NCBI GenBank assembly: GCA_012841845.1
Contig: DUTZ01000429.1
Span: 1 to 18,495 of the forward strand
From: Actinomycetales bacterium
Lineage (GTDB): Bacteria > Actinomycetota > Actinomycetes > Mycobacteriales > Mycobacteriaceae
DNA length: 18,495 bases
Direction of reading: 5' to 3'
Below, piece by piece: positions 1 to 7,958 of this stretch. Position 1 is the first letter of the stretch; every line of letters starts with the position of its first letter. A program made the position numbers and the translations under genes. Below the pieces are notes generated by a model, which had not been told where the DNA came from, did not search any database, and worked only from the letters and a program-made list of their open reading frames with translations.

Positions 1-312
1 GCAGATCGGGGCGGCGACCCGCCGCTCGAAGCGCGTACCGAGGAGTTGGGGGACCAGGGTGAGGGCCGCGTGTGCGGACAGGAGGCCACCGACGACCCGG
101 GCCCGCTCCGTCCGCCGGCCCGCCCAGAGAGCGGCCCCGGCCTCCGCGACGAGGACCGGGACGCTCGCGGCCGAGACGAGTCGGCCCGTGCGTCCGTCCG
201 CGATCCGACCGCCGGCGACCAGGTCGTGGGGAAGTCGTCCGGAGAGGACGAGCAGATGGGGGACACAGCCGGCGAGGAGCGATCCCGCCGTCACGACCGC
301 CGCGGGGTGCAT
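1..312 (-). CDS. Small hydrophobic membrane-protein fragment, 3' end outside window
   Basis: This is an open frame of 104 codons with no stop, running off the left edge of the window, so the protein is incomplete at its C-terminus. It starts with ATG at 312, three bases after the TGA of the ACT-domain gene upstream on the same strand. That spacing argues for translation coupled to that gene and for a two-gene operon. The visible part is rich in Ala, Val, Leu and Gly. Apolar stretches lie at about residues 4-24, 46-62 and 73-90, separated by Arg-rich loops (GRRTERAR near 61-68), as in a small multi-pass membrane protein. I do not recognise the family and assign no function. The start and frame are fairly sure because coding continues in the strand and spacing expected of an operon. 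Confidence 0.6.
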   Translation of the reverse strand, partial: MHPAAVVTAGSLLAGCVPHLLVLSGRLPHDLVAGGRIADGRTGRLVSAASVPVLVAEAGAALWAGRRTERARVVGGLLSAHAALTLVPQLLGTRFERRVAAPIC

Positions 313-315
313 GTC

Positions 316-963
316 TCAGGCCGCGTGGAGGGTCCGCAGGATGCCCGTGAGGTAGCCCAGGCGGGCGATCTCGGACGGTCGGAACGACGGGCCGCCCGGG
401 CGGCCCACCACGAGGACGTGGCCGAAGGCCAGTGGTGCGGCGGCCAGCGCGGTGTCCATGGAGGTCCACTCCTCGGGAACGGTGGACTCGTCGAGCCCGG
501 TCGCGTGCTCCAGTCCCTCGAGCGCCGGGACGTCGTCGCCCTCCCACAGCGGTGCGGACTCACCGCGCGCGACCAGACGACAGCCATTGCCGGTGACCTC
601 GACCACGATGGCCCACCCGACACGCAGGACGGCGGGGAGTTCGTCGGCGAGCATCTGCGGCGCGCCGGCCCCGGCGTCGGACACGGCGTCGATGAGCTCG
701 AGCTCGCGATGAGCGTCGAGGACCCCGCCGAAGGGTCGGAGCGAGTCCACCGCCACGCCGTCGAGGCGCTCGGCCGCGGTGATGAGCGCGTCGGGCATGG
801 TCGCGTGCGGGACGTTGACCACGATGTCGTCCACGGCGACGCCGTCGAAGCGGTCCACGACGTCCAGGCTGACGATGTCCGCACCCACGCTGCCCAGGGC
901 CACGGCGAGCGACCCGAGGCTGCCGGGCCGGTCGGGCAGGGACACGCGGAGCAGATAGGTCAT
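316..963 (-). CDS. ACT-domain amino-acid-sensing protein (Rv3013-like)
   Basis: A 215-residue soluble protein. The N-terminus ([20 protein letters not shown]) is a classic ACT domain: a beta strand, then the DRPGSL turn that usually binds an amino-acid ligand, then a helix. Residues 1 to about 75 form this domain. The rest, including a [17 protein letters not shown] segment near the C-terminus, may be a second regulatory domain that I cannot name. No catalytic domain is attached, so it is probably a stand-alone amino-acid sensor. M. tuberculosis has an ACT protein (Rv3013) divergent from gatC in the same place. A longer reading frame reaches 1023, but the ATG at 963 begins exactly at the ACT strand and has a -10-like CACAAT six bases upstream, so I chose it. 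The ligand and partner are unknown. Confidence 0.82.
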   Translation of the reverse strand: MTYLLRVSLPDRPGSLGSLAVALGSVGADIVSLDVVDRFDGVAVDDIVVNVPHATMPDALITAAERLDGVAVDSLRPFGGVLDAHRELELIDAVSDAGAGAPQMLADELPAVLRVGWAIVVEVTGNGCRLVARGESAPLWEGDDVPALEGLEHATGLDESTVPEEWTSMDTALAAAPLAFGHVLVVGRPGGPSFRPSEIARLGYLTGILRTLHAA

Positions 964-969
964 GGAGCC

Positions 970-1001
970 ATTGTGCCGCACCGAATCCGGCTGACTAGGC
1001 T
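970..1001. promoter_or_regulatory. Divergent promoters for the ACT gene and gatC
   Basis: On the plus strand TTGTGC (971-976) and TAGGCT (996-1001) form a sigma-A-like pair with a rather long 19-nt spacer (18 if the -35 is read as TGTGCC at 972-977). The predicted gatC transcript starts near 1008. On the minus strand CACAAT (975 to 970) lies six bases before the ATG at 963, which would give a leaderless transcript. The two promoters overlap, so the genes could interfere with each other. The hexamer matches are partial and read by eye. Confidence 0.45.
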
Positions 1002-1039
1002 GGGCCGGTACCGACCACGCCACGGAAAGGGCAGGACAC

Positions 1040-1336
1040 GTGACCTCGATCTCACGCGAGGACGTCGCGCACCTGGCCAGGCTCTCGCGCCTGGACCTGA
1101 GCGACGCCGAGCTCGACGCCTTCGCCGGTCAGCTCACCGACATCCTGGACCACGTGCAGGCCGTGTCCGAGGTGGCCGCGGACGACGTCCCGGCGATGAG
1201 CCACCCGACCGCGATCTCCAACGTGTACCGCGACGACGAGGTGCGCCCCGGCCTCACCCCGGAGCAGGCGCTCGACCAGGCCCCGGCCGCCGACGAGCAG
1301 CGCTTCGAGGTCCCGCAGATCCTCGGGGAGGAGTGA
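1040..1336 (+). CDS. gatC: Asp/Glu-tRNA amidotransferase subunit C
   Basis: A 98-residue protein, the usual length for GatC. It wraps between GatA and GatB and stabilises the complex that amidates Glu-tRNA(Gln) and/or Asp-tRNA(Asn) in the cytoplasm. The N-terminal motif [20 protein letters not shown] is the family signature. [15 protein letters not shown] and, at the end, the arginine-bearing [11 protein letters not shown] region follow in the expected order. The start is GTG at 1040, nine bases after a GGAAAGG ribosome site (1024-1030). An upstream promoter (971-1001) makes this the first gene of the gat operon. The stop lies two bases before the ATG of gatA, so the two are co-translated. 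Identification is firm. Confidence 0.97.
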   Translation: MTSISREDVAHLARLSRLDLSDAELDAFAGQLTDILDHVQAVSEVAADDVPAMSHPTAISNVYRDDEVRPGLTPEQALDQAPAADEQRFEVPQILGEE

Positions 1337-1338
1337 CG

Positions 1339-2808
1339 ATGACCGGAACCACCGACCTGACCACCGCCACGGCGGCGGAGCTCGCCGCCCGGATCGCCAC
1401 CCGCGAGATCTCCTCGGAGGAGGTCACGCGCGCCCACCTCGACACGATCGGCGAGGTCGACGGCGAGATCAACGCCTTCCTCCACGTGGGCGCCGACGAG
1501 GCGCTCGACGCCGCCCGCGCCGTGGACGCCCGCATCGCCTCCGGTGAGCGGGTCGGCCCGCTGGCCGGCGTCCCGGTGGCGCTCAAGGACGTCTTCACCA
1601 CCACCGACGCGCCCACCACGTGCGGCTCGAAGATGCTCGAGGGCTACCGGGCGCCGTACGACGCGACGGTGACGGCGAAGCTGCGCGAGGCGGGCCTGCC
1701 GATCCTCGGCAAGACCAACATGGACGAGTTCGCGATGGGCTCCTCCACCGAGAACTCCGCGTACGGGCCCACGCTCAACCCGTGGGACCACTCGCGGACG
1801 CCGGGCGGCTCGGGCGGCGGCTCGGCCGCGGCGCTCGCCTCGTACCAGGCGCCCATCGCGATCGGCACCGACACGGGCGGCTCGATCCGCCAGCCGGCCG
1901 CGCTCACCGCGACGGTCGGCGTCAAGCCCACCTACGGCACCGTCTCCCGGTACGGGCTCGTCGCCTGTGCGTCCTCACTCGACCAGGGCGGTCCGTGCGG
2001 TCGGACCGTCGAGGACACGGCGCTGCTGCACCAGGTAATCGCCGGGCACGACCCGCGGGACTCCACCAGCCTCGACGTGCCGATCGCCGACATGGTGGCC
2101 GCCGCCCGCGAGGGCGCGTCGGGCGACCTGTCGGGCGTCCGGGTCGGCGTGGTCAGGGAGTTCGCCGGGGAGGGCTACCAGGAGGGCGTCGAGGCGTCGT
2201 TCCGGGCCGCGGTGGAGACCCTGACGGGCCTCGGTGCCGACGTCGTGGAGGTCTCGTGCCCGAACTTCCGGTACGCGCTGCCCGCCTACTACCTCATCCT
2301 CCCGTCCGAGGTCTCCAGCAACCTCGCCCGCTTCGACGCCATGCGCTACGGCCTGCGTCTGGACGAGGGCGGCATGTCCGCCGACCAGGTGATGTCGGCG
2401 AGCCGCGAGGCCGGGTTCGGCGACGAGGTCAAGCGCCGCATCATGCTGGGCACCTACGCGCTGTCGGCCGGCTACTACGACGCGTTCTACGGGCAGGCGC
2501 AGAAGGTCCGCACGCTCATCGCGCGCGACTTCGCGGCCGCGTACGAGCAGGTGGACGTCCTGGTCTCGCCCACGACGCCCACCACGGCGTTCCCGCTGGG
2601 GGAGAAGGTCGACGACCCGGTCGCCATGTATCTGTTCGACCTGTGCACGCTCCCGCTCAACCTCGCCGGGCACTGCGGGATGTCCGTGCCGTCGGGGCTG
2701 GCGGATGGGCTGCCCGTGGGACTGCAGATCATGGCGCCCGCGCTGGCCGACGACCGCCTCTACCGCGTGGGCGCGGCCTACGAGGCGGCCCGGGGCGCGA
2801 TCGCGTGA
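1339..2808 (+). CDS. gatA: Asp/Glu-tRNA amidotransferase subunit A (glutaminase)
   Basis: A 489-residue amidase-signature enzyme. It releases ammonia from glutamine (or asparagine) and passes it to GatB. The Ser-cisSer-Lys catalytic triad is complete: Lys83 in ALKD, Ser158 in TPGGSGGGS and Ser182 in [10 protein letters not shown]. The glycine/serine-rich core and the [11 protein letters not shown] motif are typical. The same frame stays open back to position 46, which is an artefact of high GC content. The ATG at 1339 gives the correct family length, sits two bases after the gatC stop and has GGGGAGGAG as ribosome site (1325-1333). It is the second gene of the operon. The third subunit, gatB, is displaced downstream of an exporter and pfkA. 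Identification is firm. Confidence 0.98.
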   Translation: MTGTTDLTTATAAELAARIATREISSEEVTRAHLDTIGEVDGEINAFLHVGADEALDAARAVDARIASGERVGPLAGVPVALKDVFTTTDAPTTCGSKMLEGYRAPYDATVTAKLREAGLPILGKTNMDEFAMGSSTENSAYGPTLNPWDHSRTPGGSGGGSAAALASYQAPIAIGTDTGGSIRQPAALTATVGVKPTYGTVSRYGLVACASSLDQGGPCGRTVEDTALLHQVIAGHDPRDSTSLDVPIADMVAAAREGASGDLSGVRVGVVREFAGEGYQEGVEASFRAAVETLTGLGADVVEVSCPNFRYALPAYYLILPSEVSSNLARFDAMRYGLRLDEGGMSADQVMSASREAGFGDEVKRRIMLGTYALSAGYYDAFYGQAQKVRTLIARDFAAAYEQVDVLVSPTTPTTAFPLGEKVDDPVAMYLFDLCTLPLNLAGHCGMSVPSGLADGLPVGLQIMAPALADDRLYRVGAAYEAARGAIA

Positions 2809-2818
2809 CGGGGTCCGC

Positions 2819-4207
2819 GTGACGGTGATCCCCGAGCGGGACGCCTGGAAGGCGCTCGCCGCGCTGGTCATCGGGTTCTTCATGATCCTGGTCGACCAGA
2901 CCATCGTCGCCGTCGCCACCGAGGCGTTCGTCACCCAGCTCGGGGCCTCGACGAACCAGGTCATCTGGGTCACCAGCGCCTACCTGCTCGCCTACGTCGT
3001 CCCGCTGCTGTTCACCGGGCGGCTCGGCGACCAGATCGGACCCCGCACCGTAGCGATCGCCGGGCTCGTGCTGTTCACCGGCGCGTCGCTGTGGTGCGGG
3101 CTCGCCGGCAGCGTCGAGGAGCTCATCGTCGCCCGGGTGGTGCAGGGCCTGGGGGCGGCGCTACTCACGCCCCAGTCGCTGAGCGTCATCAACAAGATCT
3201 TCCGGCCGGACCGCCGGGGCGCGGCCATGGGCACGTGGGGGGCCGTGGCCGGGATCGCCTCGGTGGTCGGCCCCGTCGCGGGCGGCGTGCTGGTGGACTC
3301 CCTGGGCTGGCGGTGGATCTTCTTCGTCAACATCCCCTTCGGGGTCCTCGCGGTGATCCTGGTGTGGCTGTGGGTGCCGCGGCTGCCCACGACGCGGCAC
3401 CGCTACGACGGCGCGGGCATCGTCCTGTCGGCCCTGGGCATGTTCCTGCTGGTCTACGGGATTCAGCAGGGGGAGTCGCACGGGTGGGACACGCCGACGC
3501 TCGCGCTCATCGCCGCCGGCGTGGTCGTGCTCGTCGCCTTCGTGTGGTGGCAGTCGCGGGTCCGCACCGAGCCGCTGGTGCCGCTGCGGTTGTTCCGCGA
3601 CCGGAACTTCTCGCTCGGCAACACGGCCGTCACCACGATCGGGTTCGTCACCGCCGGCACCATGGTGCCGTTCATGTTCTACCTCCAGACGGTCCGCGAG
3701 CAGACGCCCACCCAGGCCGGCCTCATGCTGCTGCCGATGGCGCTCGTCGCGGGCTTCCTCGCCCCGCTGGTCGGGCGCCTGGCGGACCGCTTCGACCCGC
3801 GGTTGTTCACCGCGGTCGGCTACGGCTCCTACGCGGTGGCCCTGGCGTGGGTCGCGCTCATCCTGGGCTCCGACGTCCCGGTGTGGGTGCTGCTCATCCC
3901 CATCGGGCTCATGGGCGTGGCCAACGGCTGCGTGTGGGCCCCCACCTCGTCCACCGCCATGCGGCGGCTCGACCCGGCGATCGCCGGCGCCGGCTCGGGC
4001 GTCTACAACACCACCCGCCAGGTCGGGGCCGTGCTGGGCTCGGCCGCGATCGGCGCGCTCATGCAGACCCGCATGGCGGCGACCGGGGACGCCGCGCAGG
4101 GGATCGCCGAGGCGATGTGGCTGCCCGCCGTCGTCGTCCTGGTGGGCGGCGTGGCCACCATGTTCTTCCGCACGACACCCCCACCCCCGCGCGGGAGCCG
4201 CGGGTGA
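2819..4207 (+). CDS. MFS drug exporter, DHA2 (EmrB/QacA) type
   Basis: A polytopic membrane protein of about 462 residues, probably with 14 helices, as in proton-coupled drug:H+ antiporters of the DHA2 class. Supporting motifs are VDQTIVAVA in helix 1, WVTSAYLLAY in helix 2, motif A (GRLGDQIGPRT) in the loop between helices 2 and 3, VQGLGAALLTPQSLSVI in helix 4, and the antiporter motif C region (VGPVAGGVLVDSLGWRWIFF) in helix 5. The substrate cannot be read from the sequence. The start is uncertain. GTG at 2819, ten bases after the gatA stop, places about ten residues before helix 1; GTG 2825 is an alternative. No clear ribosome site is present, so translation is probably coupled to gatA. 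Its place between gatA and pfkA is an insertion relative to the mycobacterial order. Confidence 0.88.
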   Translation: MTVIPERDAWKALAALVIGFFMILVDQTIVAVATEAFVTQLGASTNQVIWVTSAYLLAYVVPLLFTGRLGDQIGPRTVAIAGLVLFTGASLWCGLAGSVEELIVARVVQGLGAALLTPQSLSVINKIFRPDRRGAAMGTWGAVAGIASVVGPVAGGVLVDSLGWRWIFFVNIPFGVLAVILVWLWVPRLPTTRHRYDGAGIVLSALGMFLLVYGIQQGESHGWDTPTLALIAAGVVVLVAFVWWQSRVRTEPLVPLRLFRDRNFSLGNTAVTTIGFVTAGTMVPFMFYLQTVREQTPTQAGLMLLPMALVAGFLAPLVGRLADRFDPRLFTAVGYGSYAVALAWVALILGSDVPVWVLLIPIGLMGVANGCVWAPTSSTAMRRLDPAIAGAGSGVYNTTRQVGAVLGSAAIGALMQTRMAATGDAAQGIAEAMWLPAVVVLVGGVATMFFRTTPPPPRGSRG

Positions 4208-4213
4208 ACACTC

Positions 4214-4239
4214 GGTGACCTCCGGCAGGTGAGGTCGCC
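4214..4239 (+). terminator. Hairpin after the exporter gene, upstream of pfkA
   Basis: The arms at 4214-4222 and 4231-4239 pair over nine positions with one G-U pair, around an eight-base loop. No T-tract follows. It may end the gatCA-exporter transcript without a U-run, as is common in actinobacteria. Because it ends eight bases before the pfkA -10 box and covers the -35 position, it could instead be an operator. Confidence 0.4.
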
Positions 4240-4246
4240 CCACCCC

Positions 4247-4252
4247 TAGACT
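4247..4252 (+). promoter_or_regulatory. pfkA promoter -10 box
   Basis: TAGACT fits the actinobacterial -10 consensus TANNNT. Transcription would start near 4259, leaving a leader of about 19 bases that contains the ribosome site GAGAGGA (4264-4270) before the GTG at 4278. No good -35 is visible; its expected place falls within the preceding hairpin. Confidence 0.45.
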
Positions 4253-4277
4253 GCGGGGGAACCGAGAGGAGCACGAC

Positions 4278-5312
4278 GTGCGAGTAGGCGTACTCACCGC
4301 CGGCGGAGACTGTCCCGGCCTCAACGCGGTCATCCGAGCGCTGGTCCGGACCTGCAACGCGGAGTACGACACCCCGGTCCTGGGCTTCCAGGACGGGTGG
4401 TCGGGGCTGGTCTACGACAGGGCCATGCCGCTGTTCGACGACGAGTCGATCGACCGCATCCTGCTGCGCGGCGGGACGATCCTCGGCACGGGCCGTCTCA
4501 ACCCGGACATCCTCACGGCCAGCCTCCCGGAGATCCGCAACACGCTCGAGCGTCACGCGCTCGACGCGCTGGTGGCGATCGGCGGCGAGGGCACGCTCAA
4601 GGCCGCCCGCTGGCTCACCGAGAACGGCATCCCCGTGGTGGGCGTGCCCAAGACGATCGACAACGACGTCGGGGGCACCGACTACACCTTCGGCTTCGAC
4701 ACCGCGGTCTCGATCGCCTCGGACGCCATCGACCGCCTGCACACCACCGCCGAGTCGCACGAGCGCGTCATGCTCGTCGAGGTGATGGGCCGGCACGCCG
4801 GCTGGATCGCGCTGCACGCGGGCCTGGCCTCGGGCGCGCACATGATCGTCATCCCCGAGGTGCCGTTCGACATCGACTTCGTGTGCAAGGTCATGAAGCG
4901 CCGGTTCCAGATGGGCGAGGCCTACGGCATCTGCGTGGTGGCCGAGGGCGCGACGCCCGCCGAGGGGACCGGCATGTCGCTCTCCGACGGCGGGGTGGAC
5001 CAGTTCGGCCACCAGGTCTTCACCGGCGTCGCCGACCAGATGGCGACGGCCATCAAGGAGCGCATGCAGCGCGACGTCCGCACCACGGTGCTCGGCCACA
5101 TCCAGCGCGGCGGCACCCCCACCGCGTACGACCGCGTCCTGGCCACCCGCTTCGGGATCCACGCCGCCCACGCGGTCCACCGCGGCGACTTCGGTCAGAT
5201 CGTGGCCCTGCGGGGCGAGCTCATCGAGATGGTGTCGGTCGCGGACGCGGTCCGTGACCTCAAGGTGGTGCCCGAGGCGCGCTACCGGGAGGCCGCGAGC
5301 CTGTTCGGGTGA
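4278..5312 (+). CDS. pfkA: 6-phosphofructokinase, actinobacterial type
   Basis: A 344-residue cytosolic phosphofructokinase that converts fructose 6-phosphate to fructose 1,6-bisphosphate in glycolysis. Visible motifs are the phosphate-binding GGDCPG (9-14), [14 protein letters not shown] (102-106), the catalytic loop PKTIDNDV with Asp128 and Asp130, EVMGRHAGW and, late in the protein, [11 protein letters not shown]. Gly105 corresponds to E. coli Gly104, whose glycine goes with ATP use; pyrophosphate enzymes have Asp there. Lys125 sits where E. coli has Gly124, and that lysine is usual in pyrophosphate enzymes. The Gly/Lys combination is known from actinobacterial ATP-dependent enzymes, so I favour ATP. 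The GTG start has a good ribosome site and a likely promoter of its own. The gene lies between gatA and gatB, as in mycobacteria. Confidence 0.96.
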   Translation: MRVGVLTAGGDCPGLNAVIRALVRTCNAEYDTPVLGFQDGWSGLVYDRAMPLFDDESIDRILLRGGTILGTGRLNPDILTASLPEIRNTLERHALDALVAIGGEGTLKAARWLTENGIPVVGVPKTIDNDVGGTDYTFGFDTAVSIASDAIDRLHTTAESHERVMLVEVMGRHAGWIALHAGLASGAHMIVIPEVPFDIDFVCKVMKRRFQMGEAYGICVVAEGATPAEGTGMSLSDGGVDQFGHQVFTGVADQMATAIKERMQRDVRTTVLGHIQRGGTPTAYDRVLATRFGIHAAHAVHRGDFGQIVALRGELIEMVSVADAVRDLKVVPEARYREAASLFG

Positions 5313-5337
5313 GTGAACCGGCCGCGGGGCCCCGACG

Positions 5338-5343
5338 TACGAT
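5338..5343 (+). promoter_or_regulatory. -10 box for a leaderless gatB transcript
   Basis: TACGAT (TANNNT consensus) ends seven bases before the ATG at 5351. That spacing puts the transcription start on the start codon itself, as in many actinobacterial leaderless mRNAs. There is no purine-rich ribosome site before 5351. A weak TGAACC (5314-5319) lies 18 bases upstream as a possible -35. Confidence 0.5.
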
Positions 5344-5350
5344 GACGGAC

Positions 5351-6853
5351 ATGACTTCCGCGCCCGCCCCCGTGGACTACGCCGACGTGATCGCCGCCTA
5401 CGACCCCGTGATGGGGATGGAGGTGCACGTCGAGCTCCACACCGCCACCAAGATGTTCTGCGGCTGCCCGACCGCCTTCGGCGCGGCGCCCAACACCCAG
5501 GTCTGCCCGGTGTGCATCGGGCTGCCCGGGGCGCTGCCGGTGGCCAACGAGCAGGGCGTGGAGTGGGCCATCAAGATCGGTCTGGCCCTGAACTGCTCGA
5601 TCGCGCCGTACAGCCGGTTCGCGCGGAAGAACTACTTCTACCCGGACCAGCCGAAGAACTACCAGATCTCGCAGTACGACGAGCCGATCGCCCACGACGG
5701 GTACCTCGACGTCCAGCTCGAGGACGGCACCACGTGGCGTGTGGAGATCGAGCGCGCGCACATGGAGGAGGACACCGGCAAGTCCACCCACATCGGGTCG
5801 GCGACCGGCCGCATCCACGGCGCCACCCACTCGCTGCTCGACTTCAACCGGGCCGGCGTGCCGCTCATCGAGATCGTCTCCAAGCCGATCGTGGGCGCGG
5901 GGGAGCGGGCCCCCGAGATCGCGCGCGCCTACGTCACGGCCCTGCGCGACCTGCTCAAGAGCCTCGACGTCTCCGACGTGCGGATGGACCAGGGCTCGAT
6001 GCGTTGCGACGCCAACGTCTCGCTCATGCCCAAGGGCGCGACCGAGTTCGGCACCCGCACCGAGACCAAGAACGTCAACTCGCTACGCAGCGTGGAGACC
6101 GCCGTGCGGTTCGAGATGTGCCGCCAGGCCGGCGTGCTCCAGGCCGGCGGCGAGGTGATCCAGGAGACCCGACACTTCCAGGAGGCCGACGGCACCACGA
6201 CCGCCGGGCGCCGCAAGGAGACCGCGGAGGACTACCGGTACTTCCCGGACCCGGATCTCGCCCCGGTCGAGCCGTCCGCCGAGCTCATCGAGCGGATCCG
6301 CGCCGAGCTGCCCGAGCTGCCGTGGGTGCGCCGCGCCCGCGTCCAGGCGGAGTGGGGGGTCTCGGACGAGGAGATGCGCGACCTCGTCAACGCCGGGGCG
6401 CTGGACCTCATCCTGGCGACGGTCGACGCCGGCGCCCCGCCGGCCGAGGCCCGCTCGTGGTGGGTCTCCTACCTCACACAGCAGGCCAACAAGCGCGGGA
6501 CCGACCTCGCGGGACTCGCGATCACGCCCGCGCAGCTCGCGCGCGTGATCGAGCTGGTGTCCGCGGGCACGCTCACCAACAAGCTCGGCCGGCAGGTCGT
6601 CGACGCCGTCCTCGACGGCGAGGGCGAGCCGGACGCGATCGTGGCCGACCGCGGGCTCGAGGTGGTCCGCGACGACTCGGCCCTGCAGAAGGCCGTCGAC
6701 GACGCCCTGGCCGCCCAGCCGGACATCGCCGACAAGATCCGCTCCGGCAAGGTGCAGGCCGCCGGCGCGATCGTCGGTGCGGTGATGAAGGCGACCCGGG
6801 GCCAGGCCGATCCGGCCCGGGTCAAGGAGCTCGTCATCGCGGCCTGCAGCTGA
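5351..6853 (+). CDS. gatB: Asp/Glu-tRNA amidotransferase subunit B
   Basis: A 500-residue protein, normal for GatB. It phosphorylates the mischarged Glu or Asp on its tRNA and transfers ammonia from GatA to form Gln-tRNA(Gln) or Asn-tRNA(Asn). The zinc cysteines are all present: Cys37 and Cys39 (FCGC), Cys52 and Cys55 (VCPVC). The kinase-site motifs [20 protein letters not shown] and [15 protein letters not shown] follow. Further markers are [27 protein letters not shown] and [14 protein letters not shown]. The C-terminal YqeY-like tail ends with [17 protein letters not shown]. The frame opens at GTG 5309, which overlaps the pfkA stop (GTGA), and includes ATG 5342. ATG 5351 is preferred because it gives the usual N-terminus and suits the -10 box at 5338. 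It converges with the lppZ-like gene seven bases away. Confidence 0.96.
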   Translation: MTSAPAPVDYADVIAAYDPVMGMEVHVELHTATKMFCGCPTAFGAAPNTQVCPVCIGLPGALPVANEQGVEWAIKIGLALNCSIAPYSRFARKNYFYPDQPKNYQISQYDEPIAHDGYLDVQLEDGTTWRVEIERAHMEEDTGKSTHIGSATGRIHGATHSLLDFNRAGVPLIEIVSKPIVGAGERAPEIARAYVTALRDLLKSLDVSDVRMDQGSMRCDANVSLMPKGATEFGTRTETKNVNSLRSVETAVRFEMCRQAGVLQAGGEVIQETRHFQEADGTTTAGRRKETAEDYRYFPDPDLAPVEPSAELIERIRAELPELPWVRRARVQAEWGVSDEEMRDLVNAGALDLILATVDAGAPPAEARSWWVSYLTQQANKRGTDLAGLAITPAQLARVIELVSAGTLTNKLGRQVVDAVLDGEGEPDAIVADRGLEVVRDDSALQKAVDDALAAQPDIADKIRSGKVQAAGAIVGAVMKATRGQADPARVKELVIAACS

Positions 6854-6860
6854 CGGCGGC

Positions 6861-7889
6861 TCAGACCCGCGCCTCGCCCCCGCCCCCGGCGTCGGGGAGG
6901 ATGACGGCCCGGTCGTCGGTCCCGACGGGCTCGCCGCCGTTCTTGTTGGTGGTGCCCGCCAGGAGCACGCCCTCCGTCAGCGCGGTGAGGCCGGTCAGGC
7001 GCCCGTAGCGCTCCTCCGCGCGGGACTCGGGCTGCCCCTGCGCCGCGCCGCCGGAGGTCGCGAGCGTGTCGACCCGCTCGGCGTCCGGCAGGGCCACGGA
7101 GAGCGAGTCGGGCAGGGCCGCGCAGCCGCCGACCGCGCGCTGCTCCGGCCAGGTCCACACGACCCGGTCGGGGGTCCGGGCCACGACGCCACGGTCGGTG
7201 GTGGCGGTGAGGAACACCTCGTCGTCGACCGTGCACAGCCCCCGGACCTCGCCGAGGTCGCGGGCCAGGACCTCGGGCCGCTCGGCGCGGCCGACGCCGG
7301 TGAAGTCGGGGAAGCGCAGCAGCTCCCCGCCGACCGCCACGGTGAGGAGGTCGTCGACGAAGGCCAGACCGCCGGAGGCGGCCGGGGCGAGCTCGGCGAC
7401 GGTGCGGGGGGCGTCGCCGCGGGCGAGCCGCTCGACCCGGGTCGGCCCGTCACCCACCACGAGGACGTAGACCAGACGGTCCTCGGCGAAGTCGGGGGAG
7501 GGGGCGACGGCCGCGACGCGTCCGCCCCGGGGGTCGACGCGGCCGAAGTCCTCCGGGTCGGCGTCGACGGAGACGACCCGGATGCGGCCGCCCTCCTCGG
7601 CGAGGAGGGCCTTCTCCCCGATCCCGGCGACCGCGACCGCCGGCTCGAGGCAGGTGGCGATGACCGCGGGGTCGGGGTCGTCGCACGGGCCGGGCTCGGC
7701 CGGCTCCTCCGCCGGCTCCGAGGTGGTCGGGGGCTGGTCGGGTTCGCGCTGGCCGGGTGGTGCGGAGGGCGGCGGCGCGCCCATGCCGGGGCCCTGGGCC
7801 GGGGTGAACGGCGAGTCGAGGCGGTCGTCGAACCGGGCGCAGCCGGAGACGGCCAGTGCCACCACCAGCCCGAGCGCGACGGATCTCAT
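6861..7889 (-). CDS. lppZ: LppZ-like lipoprotein, putative beta-propeller sugar-dehydrogenase relative
   Basis: A 342-residue exported lipoprotein. The signal sequence (MRSVALGLVVALAVSGC) ends in a lipobox with Cys17 as the lipid-anchored residue. A low-complexity Pro/Glu linker follows to about residue 75. The rest has repeated short beta-strand units such as GEKALLAEEGGRIRVVSVD, GLAFVDDLLTVAVGG and GLTALTEGVLLAGTTNKNG, consistent with a six-bladed propeller of the glucose/sorbosone dehydrogenase (PQQ-dependent) group. The gene lies in the position of lppZ (Rv3006). The sequence is divergent and I cannot place PQQ- or calcium-binding residues, so enzymatic activity is not shown. The frame extends upstream to 8006, but ATG 7889 begins the signal peptide and has TACGCT seven bases before it. 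It is divergent from the DoxX gene. Confidence 0.8.
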   Translation of the reverse strand: MRSVALGLVVALAVSGCARFDDRLDSPFTPAQGPGMGAPPPSAPPGQREPDQPPTTSEPAEEPAEPGPCDDPDPAVIATCLEPAVAVAGIGEKALLAEEGGRIRVVSVDADPEDFGRVDPRGGRVAAVAPSPDFAEDRLVYVLVVGDGPTRVERLARGDAPRTVAELAPAASGGLAFVDDLLTVAVGGELLRFPDFTGVGRAERPEVLARDLGEVRGLCTVDDEVFLTATTDRGVVARTPDRVVWTWPEQRAVGGCAALPDSLSVALPDAERVDTLATSGGAAQGQPESRAEERYGRLTGLTALTEGVLLAGTTNKNGGEPVGTDDRAVILPDAGGGGEARV

Positions 7890-7896
7890 GCCGACC

Positions 7897-7952
7897 AGCG
7901 TACGGCGCGGCCGCCGTGTCGCCCGCGTGGCGTCCGTAATGCCGCCTATGGT
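7897..7952. promoter_or_regulatory. Divergent leaderless promoters for lppZ-like and DoxX genes
   Basis: The two genes face away from each other across 69 bases. On the minus strand TACGCT (7902 to 7897) ends seven bases before the lppZ-like ATG at 7889. On the plus strand TATGGT (7947-7952) ends six bases before the DoxX GTG at 7959. Neither start has a ribosome site, so both messages probably begin at the start codon. No convincing -35 box is seen for either. Confidence 0.5.
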
Positions 7953-7958
7953 CGGGAC

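Noticed and set aside
46..1338. In-frame 431-codon extension ahead of GatA
   Set aside because: It crosses the ACT gene on the other strand and all of gatC. It is Arg/Gly-rich with no family signal, and GatA is full length from 1339.
1129..1791. Antisense frame over gatC and gatA
   Set aside because: It is a mirror of GC-rich codons in a firmly identified gene; the Arg/Gly/Val-rich product has no domain.
3161..4372. 403-residue antisense frame over the exporter gene and pfkA start
   Set aside because: Composition is His/Arg/Asp-rich and it opposes two recognised genes.
5309..5350. GTG 5309 or ATG 5342 as the gatB start
   Set aside because: Both are in frame, and 5309 overlaps the pfkA stop. 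The TACGAT box at 5338-5343 covers or follows them, and the usual GatB N-terminus fits 5351. The choice is not certain.
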